Source: Cellulomonas humilata (GTDB lineage: Bacteria; Actinomycetota; Actinomycetes; Actinomycetales; Cellulomonadaceae). Taken from it: a stretch of DNA of 64,000 nt. Positions within the stretch are counted from its first letter, which is position 1, and each line of letters begins with the position of its first letter. Below are positions 45,313-59,775 of the stretch, piece by piece. Below the pieces are notes generated by a model, which saw only the letters and a program-made list of their open reading frames with translations, made no database searches and was not told the origin of the DNA. The translations under genes were made by a program, and so were the position numbers. The stretch lies in contig NZ_JABMCI010000063.1 in assembly GCF_013359775.1 (NCBI RefSeq), positions 62,001-126,000 of the forward strand, read 5' to 3'.

Positions 45313-46533
45313 GTGACGGACGTCGTCGACCAGATCTCGGGCCGCGGCGACCGGGGCCAGGACGTCACCGACCGGTCACTGGCCGCCCGGTGGGCACGGG
45401 AGCGCGCGCTCCTCGTGCACGACCGTCCCCGACTGGCGCGGGCCGCGCAATGGGTCTGGGACCGTCCGTGGACGTCGTGGCCGGTCGCGTTCGTGTGCTT
45501 CGGCGTGCTCGGTGCGGGGAGCACCGACAGCGACGCGGCCCTCTTCCTCGAGGCCGGGCGCAGCATGCTGGGGCCGGGCATCCTCGACGTCTTCGCGGAC
45601 CCGGCGCTCCAGATGGGCCCCCTCGACCTCGTCCTCGTGGGCGGGGTCGCCCTGACTGCCGACGCCGTCGGCATCTCGGCCGCGTTCCTCGTCGCGGCGG
45701 TCCAGGCCGTCCTGGTGCTCGCCCTCGCCCAGGCCGTCGCCGCGCGGGCCGCCCGGCGCGCCGGGACCGACCCCCTCGCCGTGCGCTGGCTGGTCACCGC
45801 GGTCCTGCTCGGCAGCGGCGTGATGGCCGAGGCGACGCTCATGGGACACCTGGAGGAGCTCGCCCTGGGCCTGCTGCTCGCACTGGCGGCATTCGAGGCC
45901 GCCGACGGACGGCGCTGGTCGGTGGGCGTCCTGCTCGGGCTGGCAATCGGGACCAAGCTCTGGGCGGTCCTCGGCATGCCCCTGGTCCTGCTCGGCCGGC
46001 GGTGGCCCACGGCGATGGCGCGGGCGGTGCTGGCGGTGGCGATCGGGCTCGGCCTGTACGCGCCGTTCGCGCTGTGGGGGGACCTGCGAACGTTCGACTT
46101 CGCCTGGACGGTCTCCTCCACCTCGACCGTCGCGCTCGTCGCCGGGTCGCTCGCGACGTCGGGCTGGGCCCTGCGCGTCGCCCAGACCGCGGTCGTCGGC
46201 CTGATCGGCGCCGTGCTGGCCCTACGACCCCGGGTGGACCCGCTCGCCGTCGTCGTGGCGATCCTCGCGGCACGTCTGCTGCTGGATCCGCTGCGCCTGC
46301 CGTACTACCCGGGTCCGCTCCTCGTCGTCCTCGTGCTCTGGACGTGGACGAGCACCTCCCGCACCACCCGCAGGTGGCGCATCCCCGTCCTCGTGGCGTC
46401 ACCGCTCGTGGCGCTCGCGCCGTACGCGCTGACCGAGACGGTGCAGGCCGTGGTCGGCACCGTCGTGCTCGTCGGTGTCCTTGTGCTCGCCGTCCGGGTG
46501 GGGCTGGCGAAAAGAGAGGTGGCCGTGCTGTGA
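45313..46533 (+). CDS. GT-C-like polytopic membrane protein (GT87/DUF2029-like), copy 1
   Basis: The 406-residue protein has about ten hydrophobic helices. A segment after the first helix, DSDAALFLEAGRSMLGPGILDVFADPALQMGP, has the acidic layout of a GT-C active-site loop. The WSVGVLLGLAIGTKLWAVLGMP stretch and the RLLLDPLRLPYY motif near the end resemble GT87/DUF2029 polyprenyl-phosphate mannosyltransferases. The donor and acceptor are unknown. GTG (or TTG one codon earlier) is chosen because SD GAGGAG and the CTCA promoter precede it. It is a tandem paralogue of the next protein. Confidence 0.7.
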   Translation: MTDVVDQISGRGDRGQDVTDRSLAARWARERALLVHDRPRLARAAQWVWDRPWTSWPVAFVCFGVLGAGSTDSDAALFLEAGRSMLGPGILDVFADPALQMGPLDLVLVGGVALTADAVGISAAFLVAAVQAVLVLALAQAVAARAARRAGTDPLAVRWLVTAVLLGSGVMAEATLMGHLEELALGLLLALAAFEAADGRRWSVGVLLGLAIGTKLWAVLGMPLVLLGRRWPTAMARAVLAVAIGLGLYAPFALWGDLRTFDFAWTVSSTSTVALVAGSLATSGWALRVAQTAVVGLIGAVLALRPRVDPLAVVVAILAARLLLDPLRLPYYPGPLLVVLVLWTWTSTSRTTRRWRIPVLVASPLVALAPYALTETVQAVVGTVVLVGVLVLAVRVGLAKREVAVL

Positions 46534-47768
46534 CCCTGGCCCTGGACCGCCCGGCGCTCCCTGCCCCGACGTGGAGCCAGCGAGAGATCGGCCGGCTCGA
46601 GCAGGACCGTCCCCGCCTGGCTCGCCTCCTGCGCGTGGTGTGGATGCATCCGACCACCGTCGTCGTCTGCTTCGGACTCCTCATCGGCGTGATGGCCGGG
46701 CTGGACAGGAGGGAAGGGGACCAGGTCCTCTTCCGTGCCGCGGGTCTGGCGATGCTCGGCCCGCACTTCCTCGACGTGTTCTCTGACAGCTGGTTGCAGA
46801 TCGGACCGGTGTACCTCGTCCTGCTCGGGCTGGGCACCCTGCTCGGGACGGTCGTGCAGGTGCCTCCAGTCGCGATCGGAGTCTGCGCCGCGGCCGCCCA
46901 CGGTGCCCTCACGGCATGGCTGGCGTGCCTGGCTGCGCGACGTGCGGCCGAGGCGACGGGCGCGTGGGTGCGCCGCGCACAGTGGGTCGTCGGGCTCACA
47001 CTCGTCGTGGGCGGATTCCTCTACACAGCGCTCGTCGCCGACCACGCCGAAGAGCTGATCCTGGGCCTCGTCCTCGCCCTCGCGGCGGTCTCGGCAGGCA
47101 GGGGACGGCTGGTCTGGGCGGCCGTGCTGCTCGCGCTGGCGACGGGCGTCAAGCAGTGGGCCCCCACCGCGGGCGGGATCTTGCTGGTGGGACGAAGGGT
47201 GCGGGCCTCGGTGCTGGCCATCACCGTGTTCGTGGCCGGGGTTGCCCTGCTGTACCTGCCCTTCAAGCTGTGGGGCGACATGCAGACGTTCTCGGTCCAG
47301 TGGCCGTTTCCCGAGCAGACGTGGCTCGACCGGGTGCCGGGTCTGGCGGGGTCGTCCGACTGGACCCAGCGCATCGTCCAGGGCGCGGCAGCCGGCCTCG
47401 TGGGGGTGGGCATCGCATGGCGTCGCCACGGGTCGGCGCTGGTCGTCGTCATCGGCTCGGTCGCCATCCGCCTCCTGCTTGACCCGCTGCGACTGTCGTA
47501 CTACTGGACGGCTCTCGCTGCTGTCGCGATGGTGTGGCTGTGGACCAGCCAGGCGCCCGACGTGCGTCGCGCTCGCCTCTGGATCACGCCGGCACTGCTG
47601 GTGCTCACACTGGTGCCGATGCTGCCGGACGGCGGCTGGTGGCACCTCGAGACGTTCGCCGCGATCGCGCTCCCGGTCTTCTGCCTCGTCGCGGAGCGAC
47701 GCGCCCGACCCGCTCGCCCCGACCCGACGCCGCTGGCAGCGGAGGATCGCCTAGGCTCGGCGGCATGA
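46530..47768 (+). CDS. GT-C-like polytopic membrane protein (GT87/DUF2029-like), copy 2
   Basis: The 412-residue protein matches its upstream neighbour in plan and motifs: GDQVLFRAAGLAMLGPHFLD after the first helix, an acidic HAEELILGLVLALAA segment, ATGVKQWAPTAGGILLVGRR and RLLLDPLRLSYYW. About ten membrane helices are expected. The GTG overlaps the previous stop by four bases. Its stop overlaps the aroQ ATG by four bases. The pair thus sits inside the aroB-aroQ interval with full coupling. A transporter function is less likely given the loop motif, but not excluded. Confidence 0.7.
   Translation: MTLALDRPALPAPTWSQREIGRLEQDRPRLARLLRVVWMHPTTVVVCFGLLIGVMAGLDRREGDQVLFRAAGLAMLGPHFLDVFSDSWLQIGPVYLVLLGLGTLLGTVVQVPPVAIGVCAAAAHGALTAWLACLAARRAAEATGAWVRRAQWVVGLTLVVGGFLYTALVADHAEELILGLVLALAAVSAGRGRLVWAAVLLALATGVKQWAPTAGGILLVGRRVRASVLAITVFVAGVALLYLPFKLWGDMQTFSVQWPFPEQTWLDRVPGLAGSSDWTQRIVQGAAAGLVGVGIAWRRHGSALVVVIGSVAIRLLLDPLRLSYYWTALAAVAMVWLWTSQAPDVRRARLWITPALLVLTLVPMLPDGGWWHLETFAAIALPVFCLVAERRARPARPDPTPLAAEDRLGSAA
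47752..47757 (+). promoter_or_regulatory. Leaderless -10 box of aroQ
   Basis: TAGGCT ends seven bases before the aroQ ATG, inside the coding end of the preceding membrane protein. It would let aroQ-efp-nusB be transcribed independently of the inserted pair. Confidence 0.5.
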
Positions 47769-48211
47769 CGCACGTCCTCGTCCTCAACGGTCCCAACCTC
47801 GGACGGCTCGGCGTGCGTGAGCCGGAGGTCTACGGCTCGGCGTCCCTCGACGACCTCGCGGTGTCCGTGGGCACGTGGGCCGCAGACCTGGGCCTGGACG
47901 TCGAGGCGCGTCAGACGGACGACGAGGCCGTGCTGGTCGGCTGGCTGCACGGCGCGGTGGACGCGCGGGCGCACGTGGTGCTCAACCCGGCCGCGTTCAC
48001 GCACTACTCGTACTCGCTGCGGGACGCGGCGGCCCAGGTGACGGCGGCCGGTCTCCAGCTCGTCGAGGTGCACCTGACCAACCCGTACGCGCGGGAGTCG
48101 TTCCGGCACGTGTCGGTGATCGGGCCCGTCGCCACGGGAACCGTCGCGGGTTTCGGGGTGCAGTCGTACCGCCTCGCCCTCGAGGCGATCGCCGGAGGGC
48201 TCCGGCCGTAG
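47765..48211 (+). CDS. aroQ: Type II 3-dehydroquinate dehydratase
   Basis: AroQ dehydrates 3-dehydroquinate to 3-dehydroshikimate. The 148-residue protein has the type II signature: NGPNLGRLGVREPEVYG (about 8-24) with catalytic Arg and Tyr, NPAAFTHYSYSLRDA (about 76) and EVHLTNPYARESFRH (about 101) with the catalytic His. It is read both by overlap with the upstream gene and possibly from its own leaderless promoter. Confidence 0.95.
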   Translation: MTHVLVLNGPNLGRLGVREPEVYGSASLDDLAVSVGTWAADLGLDVEARQTDDEAVLVGWLHGAVDARAHVVLNPAAFTHYSYSLRDAAAQVTAAGLQLVEVHLTNPYARESFRHVSVIGPVATGTVAGFGVQSYRLALEAIAGGLRP

Positions 48212-48242
48212 CGCCGTCGCTCGGGCACGGCCGACCGCACGA

Positions 48243-48248
48243 TAGAAT
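48243..48248 (+). promoter_or_regulatory. -10 element of efp
   Basis: TAGAAT is a near-consensus -10 box about 97 bases before the efp GTG. The leader that follows can fold, with GCGGTC and GACCGC arms about 45 bases apart. AGGAAG (48331-48336) is the ribosome binding site. Confidence 0.6.
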
Positions 48249-48344
48249 GGTCGGCGGTCTGCGGCCGCCCGTGCCGTGCGCGCCTCCGGGTCGCGTGCGC
48301 GGCGGACCGCTAGGACACCTCATCACCGACAGGAAGCGACGATC

Positions 48345-48908
48345 GTGGCGACCACCAACGACCTCAAGAACGGCACCGTGCTGAAGATCGACGGCCAGCT
48401 GTGGACCGTGATCGAGTTCCAGCACGTCAAGCCCGGCAAGGGTGGCGCGTTCGTCCGCACCAAGCTGAAGAACGTCCTGTCCGGCAAGGTCGTCGACCGG
48501 ACGTTCAACGCCGGCCTGAAGATCGAGACGGCCAACGTCGACAAGCGCGACATGCAGTACCTGTACAAGGACGGCACGGACTTCGTGTTCATGGACACGG
48601 ACAACTACGACCAGATCCACATCTCCGAGGTCACTGTCGGCGACGTCGCCAACTTCCTCCTGGAGAACCAGAACGCCATGGTCGCGACGAACGAGGGCGT
48701 GCCGCTGTACGTCGAGCTCCCGCCGTCGGTGATCCTCGAGGTCACCTACACGGAGCCCGGCCTCCAGGGCGACCGCTCGTCTGCCGGCACCAAGCCCGCG
48801 ACGCTGGAGACCGGCTACGAGATCCAGGTGCCGCTGTTCCTCGAGTCCAACACGAAGGTCAAGGTGGACACCCGCGACGGGAGCTACCTGGGCCGCGTGA
48901 ACGACTGA
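48345..48908 (+). CDS. efp: Elongation factor P
   Basis: EF-P relieves ribosome stalling at polyproline. The 187-residue protein has the three-domain EF-P layout. The tip loop reads [14 protein letters not shown], with Lys at the modified position flanked by PGKGG. C-terminal signatures are [21 protein letters not shown] and [11 protein letters not shown] is supported by AGGAAG eight bases upstream. Pro-rich PilT and other Pro-rich proteins in this window would be natural clients. It is followed one base later by nusB. Confidence 0.97.
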   Translation: MATTNDLKNGTVLKIDGQLWTVIEFQHVKPGKGGAFVRTKLKNVLSGKVVDRTFNAGLKIETANVDKRDMQYLYKDGTDFVFMDTDNYDQIHISEVTVGDVANFLLENQNAMVATNEGVPLYVELPPSVILEVTYTEPGLQGDRSSAGTKPATLETGYEIQVPLFLESNTKVKVDTRDGSYLGRVND

Positions 48909-48909
48909 G

Positions 48910-49326
48910 GTGGGAGCTCGCACCAAGGCCCGCAAGCGGGCCCTCGACGTCCTCTTCGAGGCCGACCAGCGCGGTATCGACCCCGTCACCCTGCTCGCGG
49001 ACCGCATCGCGCAGCCGGGCACGGAGACCTCGCTGCCGCAGTACTCGGTGGACGTGGTCGAGGGCGTGATCGCGCAGCAGGACCGGATCGACGAGCTGCT
49101 AGCGACGCACGCCCACGGCTGGACCATCGACCGGATGCCGGCGGTGGACCGCGCCCTGCTGCGCATCGGCACGTGGGAGATCCTGTTCAACGACGACGTG
49201 CCGGACGCCGTGGCGGTGGACGAGGCCGTCGAGCTGGCCCGGTCGCTGTCCACGGACGACTCACCGCAGTTCGTGAACGGGCTGCTCGGCCGGATCGTGG
49301 ACCTGAAGCCGACGCTGCTCGCCTGA
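48910..49326 (+). CDS. nusB: Transcription antitermination protein NusB
   Basis: NusB joins the antitermination complex on rRNA operons. The 138-residue protein shows KARKRALDVLFEADQRG at the N-terminus, MPAVDRALLRIGTWEIL (about 77-93) and the C-terminal helix with FVNGLLGRIVD. The GTG is one base after efp. It converges with the GGDEF-EAL gene, whose stop lies 16 bases on. Confidence 0.95.
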   Translation: MGARTKARKRALDVLFEADQRGIDPVTLLADRIAQPGTETSLPQYSVDVVEGVIAQQDRIDELLATHAHGWTIDRMPAVDRALLRIGTWEILFNDDVPDAVAVDEAVELARSLSTDDSPQFVNGLLGRIVDLKPTLLA

Positions 49327-49333
49327 GCTCGCT

Positions 49334-49356
49334 CCCGTCGCGTCAGCCGCGGCGGG
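49334..49356. terminator. Convergent hairpin between nusB and the GGDEF-EAL gene
   Basis: A nine-base-pair stem (49334-49342 with 49348-49356, one G-T mismatch pair) and loop TCAGC, overlapping the stop of the minus-strand gene. It can act on nusB transcripts. Confidence 0.55.
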
Positions 49357-51640
49357 GGAGGGCGGCCACGCGGGCGCCGTCGTGCCCCGAGATCGGCGTC
49401 GGGACGCCGATCGATCGCAGGGGCCGAGCCCGTTCGGGGACGAGGGCCATCGCGCCCGTCGTCGGCCGGGGGCCACGCACGGGCAGGTGCGGCGCGGCGC
49501 GGCCCAGGAAGTTGCCCTGGACGCGGGTCACGCCCATGTCGGCGAGCGCCGTGAGCTGCAGTGGCGTCTCGACGCCCTCGGCCACGATCCCCAGACCGTG
49601 GGTCTCCGCCAGGGCGACGATCGCGCGCACCACACCGCGGCCGCGCTCGGAGCCCATGTCCCGCACGAACGAGCGGTCGATCTTCAGCTCGTCCACGGGA
49701 AGCCGCGCGATCCGCGCCAGCGAGCTGTAGCCGGTGCCGAAGTCGTCCACGGCGATCCGGGCGCCCCGGGCTCGCAGCTCCGAGAGCACGGGCACGGCCG
49801 ACGACGTCCGGACGAGGGCGCTCTCGGTGATCTCCAGGGTGAGGTGCTCCCAGAAGGCGTCGCCCCAGGCCGTCTCGATCTGCTCGAGGGCGTCCGGCTC
49901 GGCCAGCTGGCGTGCGGCGATGTTCACCGACACGGGCATCTGGAACCGCTCCAGCGCCCTGCGGGCCTGGCGCATCACCTCGAGACCGATGGGCACGATG
50001 AGGCCCGACTCCTCGGCCAGCTCGAGCCAGTCGGCGGGCAGGATGAGGTGGCCGTGGTGGTCCCAGCGCGCGAGCGCCTCGACCTGCACGATCTCCAGGC
50101 TCTGCGCGTCCACGATGGGCTGGAAGTAGGCGGTGAAGTGGCCCTCGGCGACGGCCGCCTCGAGCGCTGCCCGCTGGTGCCGCTCGGCCTCGACGCGACG
50201 CCGGAGCGCCCTGTCGAAGACCCGGAACCCGGACCGGGACCGCTTGGCCTCGAGCATCGCGGTGTCGGCGTGCCGGACCAGCGCGTCCGCGTCGACGACG
50301 TCCCCGGGCAGCCACGTAGCGACGCCGACGGTCAGGCGTGCGGGCCTGCTGCCGCCGGCACGGTCGATGAACCCCTCGCGGATCGCGCGTGCGATCGCGA
50401 CGAGGTCGACGTCCTGGGGCGCCCGGGCGAGCACGATGACGAACTCGTCGCCACCGACGCGCCCGACGTAGGACTCGTGGTCGGAGAGGGTGTTGCGCAG
50501 GTAGTCCGCGACACGCACGAGCAGGGCGTCCCCGTGCGCGTGACCGTAGGAGTCGTTGACGCGCTTGAACCCGTCGAGGTCGCAGTAGATCAGCGAGACG
50601 CGGGTGCGCTCGACGTTCGCCCGCTCGAGCATGGCCAGGAGGTGCTCCTCGACCGCCCGACGGTTGGGCAGGCGGGTGAGGGGGTCGGCGAACGCGGTGG
50701 TGAGCAGCCTGTCGCTCAGCTGGTAGCGCTCGGCGGCGGCGGAGACGATCTGGGCCAGGTCGATGAGGAACGTCCGGGCCGCGGGGGGGTGCTCGACCTT
50801 GGCCGAGGAGAACAGCTCGGTGACGAAGCGGTCGCGGGCGATCGGCCGCAGCGAGCCCTCGATGCTGGGGTCGCGCAGGATCGTCCGGGCCTCGTCGCGG
50901 GCCGTGAGCAGCAGGCCGTCCGCGTCCTTGACGAACCACGCGGAGTTGGCCAGGCGCGCCAGGGCGTCGCGCATGTTGTTCTGCCGGACCGCCGCGACCT
51001 GGGCGTCGCGCAGCCGGTTGAGCGCGAGCACCTCGAGGCCGACGGCCAGCGGGATGGCCCAGAGCGCCGCGCTCATCGCGCCGATCGAGTTGTCGCGGAC
51101 CAGGACTCCGACGGTGAAGAGGGCGAGCGACTCCCCGCCGGCGATCACCAGCAGCGAGCTCAGGGCCGTGAGCTTCGTGCGGCCGAGGGCGACGACGACG
51201 TAGGAGACGACGACGGCCGTGGGGGTCAGGACGAGGATGTCCGACAGCACGTCGGCGTCGGCGACGTAGTCGTCGAGAGGCACCCACCACAGCCCCGCAC
51301 GCGCGACGAACAGGGCGATGGTCGCCCACAGCCAGTAGCGCACCTTGGGGCCGCCGGCGATGGCCCGGGTGGCCGGGATCGCGATGACCAGGAAGCTCGC
51401 GACCAGCTGCGCGTGGACGAAGTCGATGACGTCGCGTGCGGTTCCCGGGGTGGTCAGGGCGCACAGGCCACCGGCCAGCAGGACCAGCGCCATGTGGATC
51501 GACCAGGCGAGCGACCACGCCGCGCTGGCCGGACGGACCTCGCCGCGCCACCAGAGCCACTGGAGCACGCAGAAGCCACCGACCAGGCCTGCAGCAAGCA
51601 GCTGCAGCACGGTGACCCACGTAGGAACGGTTCCGAGCAC
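49343..51640 (-). CDS. Membrane GGDEF-EAL protein (c-di-GMP synthesis/breakdown)
   Basis: The 765-residue protein has about eight N-terminal membrane helices (about 10-250), a linker, a GGDEF domain and an EAL domain. The GGDEF motif is intact (RVGGDEFVIVL, about 395), but the inhibitory I-site is DHES instead of RxxD. The EAL domain has EALARW (about 520), EITESAL, AVDDFGTGYSSL, LKIDRSF and AEGVET, all catalytic features. Both activities are possible. A membrane sensor role is inferred from the helices. GTG is the only sensible start before the first helix. It is divergent from pyrR. Confidence 0.92.
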   Translation of the reverse strand: MLGTVPTWVTVLQLLAAGLVGGFCVLQWLWWRGEVRPASAAWSLAWSIHMALVLLAGGLCALTTPGTARDVIDFVHAQLVASFLVIAIPATRAIAGGPKVRYWLWATIALFVARAGLWWVPLDDYVADADVLSDILVLTPTAVVVSYVVVALGRTKLTALSSLLVIAGGESLALFTVGVLVRDNSIGAMSAALWAIPLAVGLEVLALNRLRDAQVAAVRQNNMRDALARLANSAWFVKDADGLLLTARDEARTILRDPSIEGSLRPIARDRFVTELFSSAKVEHPPAARTFLIDLAQIVSAAAERYQLSDRLLTTAFADPLTRLPNRRAVEEHLLAMLERANVERTRVSLIYCDLDGFKRVNDSYGHAHGDALLVRVADYLRNTLSDHESYVGRVGGDEFVIVLARAPQDVDLVAIARAIREGFIDRAGGSRPARLTVGVATWLPGDVVDADALVRHADTAMLEAKRSRSGFRVFDRALRRRVEAERHQRAALEAAVAEGHFTAYFQPIVDAQSLEIVQVEALARWDHHGHLILPADWLELAEESGLIVPIGLEVMRQARRALERFQMPVSVNIAARQLAEPDALEQIETAWGDAFWEHLTLEITESALVRTSSAVPVLSELRARGARIAVDDFGTGYSSLARIARLPVDELKIDRSFVRDMGSERGRGVVRAIVALAETHGLGIVAEGVETPLQLTALADMGVTRVQGNFLGRAAPHLPVRGPRPTTGAMALVPERARPLRSIGVPTPISGHDGARVAALPRRG

Positions 51641-51755
51641 GATGAGGGCATCGTCACATAGTTGCCCGGGGATGACGTGGCATCCGAGTGACGAGGCGGC
51701 GTACGCGCACCTGGGACGCGATGGACGTCGCGTCGGGAGGACGACCCGCGCGAGG

Positions 51756-51761
51756 TAGGGT
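51756..51761 (+). promoter_or_regulatory. -10 element of the pyr operon
   Basis: TAGGGT lies 60 bases before the pyrR ATG in the 181-base divergent gap. Transcription would begin around 51768 and include the PyrR-binding hairpin. Confidence 0.5.
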
Positions 51762-51786
51762 GAGCGCCGCAGAGACATTCCTTTAA

Positions 51787-53421
<1,635 letters not shown>

Positions 53422-53425
<4 letters not shown>

Positions 53426-54744
53426 CGAGGAACTACCTGCTGCGGGACGTCAGCCCCCTCGGCGACGGCACCACCGACGTGCTGCTGGCCGACGGCGTGA
53501 TCGCGGCGATCGGCCCGGACGCCGAGAAGCAGGCGGGCGCGGACCCCGTGATCATCAACGGCAGCGGGCTGATCCTGCTGCCCGGCCTCGTCGACCTGCA
53601 CACGCACCTGCGCGAGCCGGGCCGGGAGGACGCCGAGACGGTCCGCTCGGGCACGCGCGCGGCGGCGATGGGCGGGTTCACCGCGGTGCACGCGATGGCC
53701 AACACGACCCCGACCCAGGACACCGCCGGCGTCGTCGAGCAGGTCTGGCGGCTGGGACGGGACGCGGGCTGGGTCGACGTGCGACCTGTCGGAGCCGTGA
53801 CGGTCGGGCTGGAGGGCGAGCGGCTGGCGGAGCTGGGCGCCATGGCGGAGTCCGCGGCCCAGGTGCGCGTGTTCTCCGACGACGGGAAGTGCGTGCACGA
53901 CCCGGTCGTCATGCGCCGCGCCCTGGAGTACGTCAAGGCGTTCGACGGGGTCATCGCCCAGCACGCGCAGGAGCCGCGGCTGACCGAGGGCGCCCAGATG
54001 CACGAGGGGGTCGTCTCCGCCGAGCTGGGGCTCGCCGGCTGGCCGGCGGTCGCCGAGGAGGCGATCATCGCCCGCGACGTGCTGCTGGCTGAGCACGTCG
54101 GGTCGCGGCTGCACGTCTGCCACCTGTCCACCGCCGGCTCCGTCGAGATCATCCGCTGGGCCAAGTCCCGCGGGATCGACGTCACCGCCGAGGTCACCCC
54201 GCACCACCTCATGCTCACGGACGAGCTCGCCCGCGGGTACGACCCCGTGTTCAAGGTCAACCCGCCCCTGCGCACGCAACGGGACGTCGAGGCGGTGCGC
54301 GAGGGTCTGGCCGACGGCACGATCGACATCGTCGCCACCGACCACGCGCCGCACACCCGCGAGGACAAGGACTGCGAGTGGGGTGCCGCGGCCTTCGGCA
54401 TGACCGGGCTGGAGACCGCGCTGTCCGTGGTGCAGGAGACGATGGTCGACACCGGCCGGATGACCTGGGCCGACGTGGCGCGGGTGCTGTCCACCGCGCC
54501 CGCCCGGATCGGCCGCGTCGCCGACCACGGCCGGCCGATCGCGGTGGGGGAGCCCGCCAACCTCACGCTGGTCGACCCGGGCATCCGCCGGGTCGTCGTG
54601 GCGGAGGAGCAGGCCACGCAGAGCGTCAACTCGCCGTTCCGTGGTCGCGAGCTGTCGGGCTGCGTCATCGCCACGTGGCTGCGCGGTCGCGCGACCGTCA
54701 TGGACGGGTCGGCGTGCGACGAGACCGTGGTGGTCCGCTCGTGA
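53422..54744 (+). CDS. pyrC: Dihydroorotase (class I)
   Basis: PyrC cyclises carbamoyl aspartate to dihydroorotate. The 440-residue amidohydrolase has the metal motif [10 protein letters not shown] (about 60-69), metal ligands in HVCHLST and EVTPHHL, catalytic DHAPH (about 308-312) and the long class I C-terminus with [14 protein letters not shown] overlaps the pyrB stop. The next gene overlaps its stop. Confidence 0.95.
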
Positions 54745-55274
54745 GCCGCCAGGCGGTCTCGACGCTCGTCCTCCTCCTCGTGGTGCTCCTGGTGCTCTGG
54801 CGGATGCGCGCGGGCTGGCAGGCGCGCACACGACGGTCGTCCGCGCTGGTCACCGCGCTGCCGGTCGCGCCCGCCGCCCTGGGGACCGAGCTCCTGGGCC
54901 CGGTCGACGCCACCTACGTCTCGACCACCCGGGCGGGGGACTGGCTGGACCGCGTCTCCGCCCACGGCCTCGGGGTGCGCAGCCCCGCGCAGGTCAGCGT
55001 CTTCGACACCGGGGTACGGATCACCCGCACGGGCGCGACGGACGTGTTCGTGCCCGCGACGGCCCTGCGGAGCGCGGCCGGTGCGCCCGGCATGGCCGGC
55101 AAGGTGGTCGGGGGACAGGGCCTCGTCGTCCTGTCCTGGCAGGCCGACCCCGCCGACCCGCGCGGGCTGGACACGGGCCTGCGCCCGAAGCACGCGGCCG
55201 ACCGCGCACGGCTCATCGACGCTGTCACGGCACTGACCGCGGGCCACGCGCCCGCGCAGGAGGAGAACTCATGA
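54741..55274 (+). CDS. Single-pass membrane protein with PH-like domain (Rv1382-like)
   Basis: The 177-residue protein has a membrane helix (about 4-19) and a beta-rich soluble domain with [12 protein letters not shown] and [20 protein letters not shown], resembling the PH-like proteins found between pyrC and carA in many actinobacteria. Function is unknown. It overlaps both neighbours by four bases, so it is translated as part of the pyr operon. A role in pyrimidine synthesis is not established. Confidence 0.75.
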   Translation: MSRQAVSTLVLLLVVLLVLWRMRAGWQARTRRSSALVTALPVAPAALGTELLGPVDATYVSTTRAGDWLDRVSAHGLGVRSPAQVSVFDTGVRITRTGATDVFVPATALRSAAGAPGMAGKVVGGQGLVVLSWQADPADPRGLDTGLRPKHAADRARLIDAVTALTAGHAPAQEENS

Positions 55275-56427
55275 CCGACGCAGTACTCGTGCTCGAGGAC
55301 GGCCGGACGTTCACGGGCCGCCCCTACGGCGCCGAAGGCTCCACGCTGGGCGAGATCGTCTTCAACACCGGCATGACCGGCTACCAGGAGACGCTCACGG
55401 ACCCGTCGTACCACCGGCAGATCGTCGTGATGACGGCTCCGCACATCGGCAACACGGGCGTCAACGACGAGGACGACGAGTCGGCGCGGATCTGGGTGGC
55501 GGGCTACGTGGTCCGGGACCCCGCGCGCCGCGCCTCGAACTGGCGGTCGGTCCGCACGCTCGACGAGGACCTCGTCGCGCAGGGGATCGTCGGGATCAGC
55601 GAGATCGACACCCGCGCTCTCACCCGGCACCTGCGGGAGCGCGGCGTGATGCGGGCGGGCATCTTCTCCGGCGCCGCGCTGGTCGACGCCGACGGTGAGC
55701 GCCGCGCGGAGCACGAGCTGCTCGCGGCCGTGCTGGACGCCCCGGCGATGGTCGGGGCCGACCTGGCCGGCGAGGTGTCCACCGACACCGCCTACGTGGT
55801 GGAGCCGATCGGGGAGCACGTCGCCACGGTCGCGGCCGTGGACCTCGGCATCAAGGCCATGACGCCGCAGCGGCTGGCCGAGCGTGGGGTGCGCGTCCAC
55901 GTGCTGCCCTCGGACGCGACCATCGAGGAGGTCCTCGCCACGTCGCCCGACGGTGTCTTCTTCTCGAACGGGCCCGGCGACCCCGCGGCGGCGACGCACG
56001 AGATCGAGCTGCTGCGCGACGTGCTGGACCGCCGGATCCCGTTCTTCGGCATCTGCTACGGCAACCAGCTGCTCGGCCGCGCGCTCGGCTACGGCACCTA
56101 CAAGCTGGGCTACGGGCACCGCGGGGTGAACCAGCCGGTCATGGACCGGGCGACCGGCAAGGTCGAGATCACCGCGCACAACCACGGGTTCGCGGTCGAC
56201 GCCCCGCTGGACGGCGAGTCCGTGGCGCCGCACGACGGCGGTCGGTACGGCCGCGTGGTGGTCAGCCACGTGGACCTCAACGACGACGTGGTGGAGGGCC
56301 TGCGGGCGCTCGACCTGCCGGCCTTCTCGGTGCAGTACCACCCGGAGGCCGCGGCCGGCCCGCACGACGCCGCCTACCTCTTCGACCGCTTCCTCGATCT
56401 GATGACCGCACAGAAGGGTGCTGCCTG

Positions 56428-56428
<1 letters not shown>
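55271..56428 (+). CDS. carA: Carbamoyl phosphate synthase small subunit (glutaminase)
   Basis: CarA releases ammonia from glutamine for CarB. The 385-residue protein has the N-terminal small domain with [17 protein letters not shown] and the class I glutamine amidotransferase domain. The catalytic Cys is in [14 protein letters not shown], and His-Glu is in [13 protein letters not shown]. The residue after GICYG is Asn where many bacteria have His; this seems common in actinobacteria. The ATG follows an AGGAG box. The stop overlaps carB by one base. Confidence 0.96.

Positions 56429-59771
<3,343 letters not shown>

Positions 59772-59775
<4 letters not shown>

Noticed and set aside
49382-51661. 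A 759-codon open frame on the plus strand opposite the GGDEF-EAL gene
   Set aside because: It is the mirror of a GGDEF-EAL gene with intact motifs. Its translation is low-complexity (His/Asp/Gly/Arg-rich), as expected for antisense frames at this GC content.
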